A stretch of DNA of 64,000 nt. Origin: Caulobacter vibrioides OR37. GTDB lineage: Bacteria; Pseudomonadota; Alphaproteobacteria; Caulobacterales; Caulobacteraceae. The notes beneath the pieces were generated by a model. It had not been told where the DNA came from and did not search any database. It saw only the letters and a list, made by a program, of their open reading frames with translations. The translations under genes were made by a program, and so were the position numbers. The stretch covers positions 1 to 64,000 of the forward strand of contig NZ_APMP01000018.1 of NCBI RefSeq assembly GCF_000372645.1. Direction: 5' to 3'. Positions within the stretch are counted from its first letter, which is position 1. Every line of letters starts with the position of its first letter. This document shows positions 8,012 to 15,345 of this stretch, in pieces.

Positions 8012-8598
8012 CCCGTCGCGCCGCCTTCACCCGCGAGGCGCCCGACGTGCGTCGCCAGGCCCTCGTCGCCGCCGCCGAGACCGTGCTGGCGCGGGAGGGA
8101 GTCGGGGGAACCAGCGTGCGCGCCATCTGCGCCGAGGCCGGCGTCTCTCCCGGCCTGCTGCGCCATTATTTCGCGGGCGTCGACGACCTGATCGCCGCGG
8201 CCTACGAGGCGGTCGGTCAACGAATCGACGCCGCCCTGGACGCGGCGCTGGAGACCGCCGGGCCGCTGCCGCGCGACCGCCTGCTGGCCTATCTGGCCGC
8301 CAGCTTCGCGCCGCCAGTGCTGGACGAGCGCCTGCTGGCGGCCTGGATCGGCTTCTGGAGCCTGGTGAAGACCAAGCCGCGCATGGCCGAGATCCACGCC
8401 GCCTCCTACGCGGATTTCCGCGCGCGGCTGGAGACCCTGCTGGCGGAGGCAGGCGCGACCGACACGCGCGCGGCGGCCATCGCCCTGACGGCGACGGTCG
8501 ATGGTCTATGGCTGGAACTCTGCCTGGACCCGCGCACCTTCGGTCCCGAGGCGGCGCGGGCGATCCTGGAGCGGACCATTCGGTCCTGGCTGGCTTAA
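7996..8598 (+). CDS. TetR/AcrR-family regulator (BetI-like C-terminus)
   Basis: A 200-residue regulator. The TetR N-terminal DNA-binding domain spans about residues 20-66 (RQALVAAAETVLAREG, then SVRAICAEAGVSPGLLRHYFAG). The C-terminal ligand domain (about 85-195) resembles the BetI type, including AAWIGFWSLVKTKPRMAEIH and TVDGLWLELCLDP. It is the last gene of the flavoprotein-Rieske cluster and the likely binder of the palindrome at 4890. The only upstream start is GTG 7996, inside a family A repeat; GTG 8047 would begin at the edge of helix one. The first five or six residues therefore appear to be repeat-derived. Confidence 0.9.
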   Translation: MTEGASRRAAFTREAPDVRRQALVAAAETVLAREGVGGTSVRAICAEAGVSPGLLRHYFAGVDDLIAAAYEAVGQRIDAALDAALETAGPLPRDRLLAYLAASFAPPVLDERLLAAWIGFWSLVKTKPRMAEIHAASYADFRARLETLLAEAGATDTRAAAIALTATVDGLWLELCLDPRTFGPEAARAILERTIRSWLA

Positions 8599-8606
8599 AG
8601 GCCTAG

Positions 8607-8843
8607 TTAAGCAACGGCCAGGCTGGCCGTCCGATTGCGAGCCCACGACGGCGTGCGCGCTTCGGGCTCGTCCACATGAACCTCGGCCTTGCGGCCCTGA
8701 ACGCGCATGTGGCGGGCCAGCAGCTGAGCCAGGGCCTCGGCTTCATGCTGCGAGGAATAGGAGCCGATCAGCTCGGCCGAGTCGTTCCAGGTCACATGCC
8801 ACACCCCGGCGACCGGGCGGACGTAATAGTGGTTCTCGGTCAT
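8607..8843 (-). CDS. Small DUF2188-like protein
   Basis: A 78-residue protein beginning MTENHYYVRPVAGVWHVTW. The order of elements (a beta pair, SYSSQHEAEALAQLLARHM helix, then AEVHVDEPEAR) resembles DUF2188, a small domain of unknown function in which a tryptophan strand precedes an amphipathic helix. A strong AAGGAGG Shine-Dalgarno lies 6 bp before the ATG. It is convergent with the TetR gene with only 8 bp between stops. The family match is by pattern only. Confidence 0.65.
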   Translation of the reverse strand: MTENHYYVRPVAGVWHVTWNDSAELIGSYSSQHEAEALAQLLARHMRVQGRKAEVHVDEPEARTPSWARNRTASLAVA

Positions 8844-9007
8844 GGCGACCTCCTTGGACGACGTTCAACATGCACCTAAGCGCGCGGGTGTGACAGTTGT
8901 TTCGCCCCCGCACAACGAAAATGCGCTGCGCCGCACAATGCATGAACTGGGCCAGCCGACAACGCGCTTGCCTTTACGCTGGAAGACCCGCGCCGCGACC
9001 TGAAGCC

Positions 9008-10012
9008 TTATCGAGAAGCTCCCGCTGACGCTTCGGCGACGACCTTGCGGATCGCAGCCAAGACGGGCCCTGGCTGGTTGGCTTGCATGTAGTGGTTGGA
9101 GTTCGGAACGGTGATGTTCTCGCCTCGGCTAGACCGCGCCGCCAAGGCCGCGTGTCCTCGCTTGAGAACCGCCTCGACCGATTGGTTAAAGGCTTCGGAG
9201 GCGCGTGGCGTGGGTGGAAACTCGGTCCGCGTCAGCACCGCCAAGGGCAGATCGCCCCAGGTCTTCCGAGGTCCCTTGTCCTCGTCGATATGGCCGTATT
9301 CGGAGGCGATCGTCTCCCATCGTTCGGGTCTCTGGAAGACCGGCAGCATCCGCGCGGCCTCGTCGCGCGTGTAGTAGGGAAGCTTCGCGGCGAAGCAGCC
9401 CTGCGTGGCCTCCAGTGTGATCTCGTGGCTACGCGCCTTGGCCGCGCAGTTCGACCACTTCGCGTAGACCTTGGTCCGCAGCCCATCGAAGAACGTTTGG
9501 TCGGCGGCGGACAGGCCCAGGTCGTCTTGGCCATAGAACCCTGGATCGACCAGCACCATGCCAGCGACATCGGCTGGGAACCGCTCGTAGTAGTATGGCG
9601 CGTAGCGGCCGCCGATCGAATGGCCGATCAGCACCACCGGCCTGCGCTCTCCGGCCTTGCGCAACAGAGCGTGCAGATCATCGGTGACGTTGCGCGGCGT
9701 TCGAGGCTGATCGGAGGCGGGGCTCTGGCCATAGCCCGCGCGGTCATAGAAACATGTGCGGTTGGTCTTGCTGAGCTCGACCTGAATATGCTGCCAGTCA
9801 AGGATCGTCCCGCCCAAGGCCTGTTCGAAGACCAAGGTCGGCGCTCCCTTGCCCATGCAGACCATATTCAGCTTCCGACCGCCGCCGATGTCGATCAGAT
9901 GTTTGTCCAGCAACTCCGGGCTGCCGGCCGACATCTTCGGCGGCGCCTGGGCCAACGATACGGACGGCGACAGGCAAGCCGTCACCAGCAGGGCGATACA
10001 AAAAACGCGCAT
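9008..10012 (-). CDS. Secreted alpha/beta hydrolase
   Basis: A 334-residue protein with a signal peptide (residues 1-22, cleavage after SLAQA) and an alpha/beta hydrolase fold. The nucleophile is S132 in GHSIGG, an oxyanion region lies around EQALGG, and the C-terminal catalytic His is probably that in PNSNHYMQ. The acid is likely the Asp of LVDPGF. Four Cys in the mature part (including NMVCMG, RTCFYD, SNCAAK, GCFAAK) could form periplasmic disulfides. The substrate is unknown; esterase or lipase-like activity on a small ester or amide is typical. It stands alone, upstream of the exported amidohydrolase cluster on the same strand. Confidence 0.85.
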   Translation of the reverse strand: MRVFCIALLVTACLSPSVSLAQAPPKMSAGSPELLDKHLIDIGGGRKLNMVCMGKGAPTLVFEQALGGTILDWQHIQVELSKTNRTCFYDRAGYGQSPASDQPRTPRNVTDDLHALLRKAGERRPVVLIGHSIGGRYAPYYYERFPADVAGMVLVDPGFYGQDDLGLSAADQTFFDGLRTKVYAKWSNCAAKARSHEITLEATQGCFAAKLPYYTRDEAARMLPVFQRPERWETIASEYGHIDEDKGPRKTWGDLPLAVLTRTEFPPTPRASEAFNQSVEAVLKRGHAALAARSSRGENITVPNSNHYMQANQPGPVLAAIRKVVAEASAGASR

Positions 10013-10147
10013 GACTCCCCCCGAACAACCTCCAGTGAGGCTTCACCGGGGAAACGGCAATTCGGTGGCGGCTCCAAGGCAAAGATTCGCCGTCGGGTCG
10101 GCGACCGGCGCGATCAGCCCGGGGTCCGCGCTCGCGGACGAGCGGTG

Positions 10148-11434
10148 TTAAGGCTCGTCCTTCACCACCGCCCCGCCCTTCATGACCTTCGGCACCTTGA
10201 GCAGCGACGCGATGTCCGTGGTCGGATCGACGGGCACGGCGATCAGGTCGGCGTAGCAGCCGGCGGCGTCGCAGCCGACCTGGCCGGTCTTGCTCATCAG
10301 CTCGGCCGCCACGGTGGTCGCCGACTGGATCGCCTGCATGGGCGTCATGCCGTACTTGACCATATAGGGCAGCTGGCGGGCGTTGAGGCCGTGCGGAAAG
10401 ACGCCGGCGTCGGTGCCGAAGGCGATCTTGACCCCGACCTTGACGGCCTTGCGGAAGCCCTCGCGCTGGGTCTCGGTGGTCTCGTAGTTCTTGCGCAGGG
10501 TCTCGGCGGGCCAGCCGTGGGCCTTGCCGTATTCGTCGATCCAGTCGCCGTCATAGATGTCGGCGACCAGGAACACGCCCTTGGCCTTCATCATGGCGAT
10601 GGCTTCGTCGTCCATCAGGGAGCCGTGCTCGATCGAGCGAACCCCGGCCCGCATCGCCGCCTTCATGCCCTCGGCGCCGTGGGCGTGGGCGGTGGCGTAG
10701 GTCCCCCGCTTGGCCGCCTCCTGGACGGCGGCGCGCATCTCGTCCTCGGTCAGCTCCAGCTGGCCGGGCTCGGTGCCGACGGTCAGAACGGCGCCGGTGG
10801 CGATCAGCTTCAGGAAGTCGGCGTGATGGGCCAGGATGTTGGCCGCCTTGCGATGGGCGTCGGCGGCGTCCTCGACCACGCCGGCCCGCATCTCGTCGGG
10901 CAGCTTGACGTCGTCGGCGATGCCGGTGACCTCGCCGCCGCCGCCCGGGATGGTGATATAGGCGCCGGCCACCGACATGCGCGGGCCGGGCACCAGGCCG
11001 TTGTTGATCGCGTCGCGCAGGGCCACGTCGCCGAACGCCCGCCAGGTGCCGACGTCGCGCACGCTGGTGAAGCCGGCCATCAGGGTCTTGCGGGCGTGGT
11101 CGGCGGCGATGAACGACTGATAGGCGGCCGTGGTCAGCAGCGGCTCGGCGATGTTCTCGGTCTGCTCCTGGTCGACCAGATGGGTGTGCATGTCGATCAG
11201 ACCGGGCAGAACCGTCAGCTTGCTCCAGTCGGTCACCTTCCCGTCCTTGGGCGCGCCCTTCCACGGAGCGACCGAGACGATCTTCTCGCCCTCGATGCGG
11301 ATCAACTGATCGGTCAGCACCTTGCCGGCCTGAGGGTCGATCAGCTTGCCGGCGTGGACATAGGACACCTGGGCGCTGGCGGCGGCCGGGATCAGGGCCG
11401 CGATCGCGGCGGCGGCGAGGAAGCGTGTGGTCAT
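10148..11434 (-). CDS. Exported metal-dependent amidohydrolase (Xaa-Pro/Xaa-Arg dipeptidase type)
   Basis: A 428-residue protein. A signal peptide (MTTRFLAAAAIAALIPAAASAQ) marks it as periplasmic. Binuclear metal ligands of the amidohydrolase superfamily are visible: H83/H85 (DMHTH), the carboxylated lysine K209 (FLKLIATGA), H250/H252 (ATAHAHG), H270 (SIEHGS) and D342 (GTDAG). The imidazolonepropionase-like/prolidase group includes characterised Caulobacter dipeptidases acting on Xaa-Pro or Xaa-Arg/Lys. The start overlaps the permease stop by ATGA (11431-11434), so translation is coupled. With the upstream TonB receptor and permease it forms a peptide or acyl-amino-acid use operon. Confidence 0.88.
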   Translation of the reverse strand: MTTRFLAAAAIAALIPAAASAQVSYVHAGKLIDPQAGKVLTDQLIRIEGEKIVSVAPWKGAPKDGKVTDWSKLTVLPGLIDMHTHLVDQEQTENIAEPLLTTAAYQSFIAADHARKTLMAGFTSVRDVGTWRAFGDVALRDAINNGLVPGPRMSVAGAYITIPGGGGEVTGIADDVKLPDEMRAGVVEDAADAHRKAANILAHHADFLKLIATGAVLTVGTEPGQLELTEDEMRAAVQEAAKRGTYATAHAHGAEGMKAAMRAGVRSIEHGSLMDDEAIAMMKAKGVFLVADIYDGDWIDEYGKAHGWPAETLRKNYETTETQREGFRKAVKVGVKIAFGTDAGVFPHGLNARQLPYMVKYGMTPMQAIQSATTVAAELMSKTGQVGCDAAGCYADLIAVPVDPTTDIASLLKVPKVMKGGAVVKDEP

Positions 11435-12753
11435 GCGAGGGTCTCCGGCGCGACCTTGGCGGCGCGGGTCATGAACAGATAGACGGGCAGGCCGGCGACC
11501 AGCAGCACCAGCCCCCACAGGGTGGGCGACCAGCCGGCGCCGTAGAAGGTCCAGGCCGAATAGAGCGCGGCGAGGGACGCGATCACGGTCAGGGCGCGGT
11601 CGGCCGCCATCTTCTTGCTGGCCTGCAGACGCAGCACGGCCAGCGAGCAGGCCAGATAGGCGAACAGGGTGGCGGCGGTCGCGAGCAAGGCCATGAAGGT
11701 GAAGGCGTCGGCCAGCGACTTGGCGTAGTTCATCGCCACCAGCACCGTGCACAGTCCGCTGGACACCAGATGGGCGCGGACCGGCACGCCGCGCTTGGAA
11801 AGCTTGCCGAACCAGGCCGGAAAGACCCCATCGTGGGCCATGGCGGCGGGCATCTCGCCCTGGATCAGAACCCAGCCGTTCAAGGCCCCGAGGGCGCTGA
11901 TCGACGCGAAGGCGGCCAGCGGCGCGCGCAGGTCGCCCAGGCCGTGATAGGCCATGAAGTCGGCCAGCGGCGCGTTGGAGGCCTTCAGCACCGCGACGGG
12001 GGTCAGCAGCAGGACGCCGGCGGACACCAGGACATAGATCGCCCCGGTGAAGGCGGTTCCGACCAGGGTGGCGCGCGGAATGGTGCGGGCCGGATCGGTG
12101 ATCTTGTCGGCCGGAATGCTGGCCGTCTCGATGCCCAGCAGCGCCCACAGGGTCAGAGACGCGGCGGCCGTGATCCCGCCGCCCGACAGGGTCGAGGCCT
12201 GGAACGGCGCGACGACGCCGGCGCCCTTGGTCAGCAGCACGTGCAGCGCCAAACCCGCCACGGCGACCAGGGGGACCAGTTTCAGCACCGTGGTCACCAC
12301 CTGGGTCCAGCCGGCCGAGCGCGCGCCCAGGGCGTTGATGGCCGTGGCCAGCCAGACGACCGCGATGGTGGTCAAGGCCGCCAGCCCCGGCGTGCTGGCC
12401 AAGCCCGGAATGAAGACGCTGGCGTAGCTGACGGCCGCGATGGCCACGGCGGCGTTGGCGACCCAGACCGAGATCCAGTACGACCAGGCGATCAGGAAGC
12501 CCGGCGCCTTGCCAAACGCCTCCTCTGTATAGGCGAAGGGCCCGCCGGCGCGCGGAAAGGCCCGCGACAGGCGCGAGAAGACATAGGCCAGGCAGAGGGT
12601 TCCGGCGATGGTCAGCCCCCAGCCGATCATGGCGTTCCAGCCATAGGGCGCCAGGGCGCTCGGCAGCATGAAGACGCCCGAGCCGATCGTGTTGCCGACC
12701 ACCAGGGCCGTGCACATCCACAGGCCCAGGGGCCTGCTCGCGGACACCTTCAT
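11431..12753 (-). CDS. APC-family amino acid permease
   Basis: A 440-residue integral membrane protein with about 12 hydrophobic segments. The first is preceded by the APC signature GLWMCTALVVGNTIGSGVF, and AFPRAGGPFAYTEEAFG is the typical loop. It resembles the basic amino acid/polyamine antiporter branch (AdiC/PotE-like). Start ATG 12753 is chosen over 12774 because GGGGGGAAGG stands directly before it. It is translationally coupled to the downstream dipeptidase and lies after the TonB receptor. Likely role: inner-membrane uptake of amino acids released in the periplasm. Confidence 0.88.
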   Translation of the reverse strand: MKVSASRPLGLWMCTALVVGNTIGSGVFMLPSALAPYGWNAMIGWGLTIAGTLCLAYVFSRLSRAFPRAGGPFAYTEEAFGKAPGFLIAWSYWISVWVANAAVAIAAVSYASVFIPGLASTPGLAALTTIAVVWLATAINALGARSAGWTQVVTTVLKLVPLVAVAGLALHVLLTKGAGVVAPFQASTLSGGGITAAASLTLWALLGIETASIPADKITDPARTIPRATLVGTAFTGAIYVLVSAGVLLLTPVAVLKASNAPLADFMAYHGLGDLRAPLAAFASISALGALNGWVLIQGEMPAAMAHDGVFPAWFGKLSKRGVPVRAHLVSSGLCTVLVAMNYAKSLADAFTFMALLATAATLFAYLACSLAVLRLQASKKMAADRALTVIASLAALYSAWTFYGAGWSPTLWGLVLLVAGLPVYLFMTRAAKVAPETLA

Positions 12754-12776
12754 GGCCTTCCCCCCCTTACGCAACG

Positions 12777-12807
12777 CAAAAGGGGCGGCCCCGAAGAGGC
12801 CGCCCCT
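12777..12807 (-). terminator. Rho-independent terminator after the TonB receptor gene
   Basis: Read on the minus strand, AGGGGCGGCC (12807-12798), a 7-nt loop and GGCCGCCCCT (12790-12781) form a perfect 10-bp GC stem followed by TTTT. It lies 18 bp after the receptor stop and before the permease start, so it should reduce read-through from the receptor into the permease-dipeptidase pair. Confidence 0.8.
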
Positions 12808-12824
12808 CGCTCAATGGACGCGAA

Positions 12825-15215
12825 CTAGAACTTCTTCCCGACCTTGACCCCGATGGTCCGGGGCTGGTTCGGGACGATGTAGTACTGCGTGCCGCAGGTG
12901 GCGATCGCGCACTCGGCATAGCGGTTCAGGCTGGCGCGCTTGTCGAAGGCGTTCTTCAGATAGATCGACATCGACACGCCATCCTTGTCGATCCCGGCCG
13001 AGAAGTCGGCCGTCGTGTAGCCCTTCTGCTTGCCGATGACGCCGCGCTCGTAGAGGCGCAGATCGGTCCAGTCGCTGGTCTGGGTGACCGCGGCCCCCTG
13101 CACGAAGGCGTTCCAGTCGGCGAGGTCGAACTCGTAGCGCGCCGTCAGGTTGGCCTTGAACTTCGGCGTCACCGGCAAGGCGGTGCCCGACGGCGCCTGG
13201 GGCTTGGCGCAGTTGGTGATCGGATTGCCGGCGCTGTCGGTCACGCCGCAGTAGTTGGTCGACAGCTTGGCGTCGGTATAGGCGGCCGAGGCGTTAATCG
13301 TCAGGCCGTGGACCGGAACCCAGGTGACGTCGCTTTCCACGCCCTTGATCCGGGCCTGGTTGGCGTTCTTGATCTCGGTGAGGCCGTTGGCGCCCAGGAA
13401 CGAGAACTGGAAGTTTTGCCAGTCCTCCAGGAAGATCGCGCCGTTCCAGCGGAAGGTGTTGCCGAACCAGCTGGTCTTCCACCCCGCCTCGTAGTTCTTC
13501 AGATAGTCGGCGTGGTAGGGCGGCAGGGTCGAGCGGCGGTTGATGCCGCCGGGCCGGAAGCCCTTGGAATAGGTGGCGTAGATCAGCTTGTCGCCGTCGA
13601 ACTTGTAGGTCAGCGTCACCTTCGGCGAGTTGCCGCTTTCCTTCACCCCCTTGTCCAGGTTGATGCAGGGCGCGTCGGCGACCTGGATCGTCGAGGCGAA
13701 GCACGCCTTCTCGCCGGTCGAGCCGTAGCCCGCGCCGTAGCCGAAGAAGCCGGCCAGGGTGTTGTGCGCCTTGAAGAACCGGATGCCGCCGGTCAGCATC
13801 AGCTTGTCGGTGATGTCGTACTCGGCCTGGCCGAACACCGCTTCGTCGCGGTCGACGCGATCCTGCGCGGTCAGCCAGATCGTCCCCGGATGTCCCGGCA
13901 CCGAGATCGTGCTGCCCAGTCCGTCGATCTTGTAGTTCTGCAGGATGTGGTGCTGCTGCTTCTGGTAGAAGGCGCCGGCCACCAGGCGGAACCGCTTGTC
14001 ATGCGGCGTCGCGATGCGGATTTCGTGGCTTTCCTTGCGGTAGCGGTCCTTGCCCTGGATGTACTGCGACGGCGTGACGAGGTTGCCGGCGTTGTCGGTC
14101 CAGGAGAAGCCCGACCCCATCTGGTCGTAGAAGTACGAGTAGTCGGTGTAGTCCTGGTTGGTCTCGTCGTGCCGCTTCAGGTACGAACCCGAATAGGTGA
14201 CGTCCAGATTGGCGATCTGACCCTCGATGGTCAGGGCCGCCTGCACCCAGCTGTCCTTGCTGCTTTCCGGGAAGAAGTGGGACAGCTTCAGGTCGCCGAC
14301 CTTGGGGTCGAAGGCGAACAGGCCGCCGGTCTTGGTGGTCTGGCCCATGACCTGGGGCGTGATCACCCAGTTGTTGTCCAGATCGACGCGCAGAGCGGCC
14401 CGGCCGCCTTGGGTGTAGACGGTGTTGTAGTTGTTCTGGACGCGGTTCTTGTTGTTGATCGTCACGTCGTTGGTCGGATCGTTATCGCCGCGCGTGTAGG
14501 TCCGAGTGCCGTAGACGTTGTCGATGTAGCCGCCTTCCTTCTCGTCCCAGCCGACCAGGCGCACGGCGACCTTGTCGGACAGCGGGATGTTGACGAAGCC
14601 TTCGACCACGTCGCCCGTGCCGCCATGGTCGATCTTGTTGAGCTCGACATCGACCCCGGCCGCGAAGCCGGCGGTCGAGGGCTTGTTGGTGATGATCCGC
14701 AGGGTGCCCGCTTGCGAGCTGGCGCCGTACAGCGTGCCTTGAGGACCGGCCAGGGCCTCGACCCGGGCGATGTCGTAGACGTGGATGTCCAGCGCGCCCT
14801 GGATCGTGGTGACCGGCTGTTCGTCCAGATAGACGCCGACGCTGGGCAGCGAGCCGGAGTGGTTGCCGTCGCCGCCGCTGGCGACGCCGCGCATATAGAC
14901 TTGGCCAAAGCCCGGACCGCTGGTCGTGAAGGACACGCTGGGCAGGTACTTCACATAGTCGACGAACGAACCGACTTGCAGTTGCTCCAGCTTCTGCTGG
15001 CCCAGCGCCTGGATGCTGACCGGAACGTCCTGCAGGTTTTCCGAACGCTTCTGGGCCGTGACCACCACCTCTTCCAGCGCGGTCGCGGGCTGGGCGCCGG
15101 ACGGCGCCTTGGCCGTCTGGGCCTGGGCGTGCGCGACGCCGGCGAGCATGGACGTGGCCAACAGGGCGGCCGAATAGGCCCCCGCCTTCTTTAATCCAAC
15201 CGATCCCAACGACAT
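12825..15215 (-). CDS. TonB-dependent outer-membrane receptor
   Basis: A 796-residue receptor. It has a signal peptide (cleavage after VAHA, about residue 30), a TonB box (EEVVVTAQKR), the plug domain (ENLQDVPVSIQALG to GPQGTLYGASSQAGTLRIITNKP, about residues 60-180), and a beta barrel ending in an aromatic residue (VGVKVGKKF), as needed for barrel assembly. The plug has the Caulobacterales/sphingomonad form often used for organic substrates rather than siderophores. The downstream permease and exported dipeptidase suggest a peptide or amino-acid derivative as substrate. No FecI/FecR pair is adjacent. Confidence 0.93.
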   Translation of the reverse strand: MSLGSVGLKKAGAYSAALLATSMLAGVAHAQAQTAKAPSGAQPATALEEVVVTAQKRSENLQDVPVSIQALGQQKLEQLQVGSFVDYVKYLPSVSFTTSGPGFGQVYMRGVASGGDGNHSGSLPSVGVYLDEQPVTTIQGALDIHVYDIARVEALAGPQGTLYGASSQAGTLRIITNKPSTAGFAAGVDVELNKIDHGGTGDVVEGFVNIPLSDKVAVRLVGWDEKEGGYIDNVYGTRTYTRGDNDPTNDVTINNKNRVQNNYNTVYTQGGRAALRVDLDNNWVITPQVMGQTTKTGGLFAFDPKVGDLKLSHFFPESSKDSWVQAALTIEGQIANLDVTYSGSYLKRHDETNQDYTDYSYFYDQMGSGFSWTDNAGNLVTPSQYIQGKDRYRKESHEIRIATPHDKRFRLVAGAFYQKQQHHILQNYKIDGLGSTISVPGHPGTIWLTAQDRVDRDEAVFGQAEYDITDKLMLTGGIRFFKAHNTLAGFFGYGAGYGSTGEKACFASTIQVADAPCINLDKGVKESGNSPKVTLTYKFDGDKLIYATYSKGFRPGGINRRSTLPPYHADYLKNYEAGWKTSWFGNTFRWNGAIFLEDWQNFQFSFLGANGLTEIKNANQARIKGVESDVTWVPVHGLTINASAAYTDAKLSTNYCGVTDSAGNPITNCAKPQAPSGTALPVTPKFKANLTARYEFDLADWNAFVQGAAVTQTSDWTDLRLYERGVIGKQKGYTTADFSAGIDKDGVSMSIYLKNAFDKRASLNRYAECAIATCGTQYYIVPNQPRTIGVKVGKKF

Positions 15216-15345
15216 ACAGTCGGTCCCCTTACGGTTCTAATCGGTCGACGTTCGACCCCCCGTAGGCGTCCGGCAAGATTGGAAATATGGGTTTGCCGCC
15301 AATTCCTGCGAGTGTTGCAGAAATGGCAAGGTTCAGAGCATCTGG

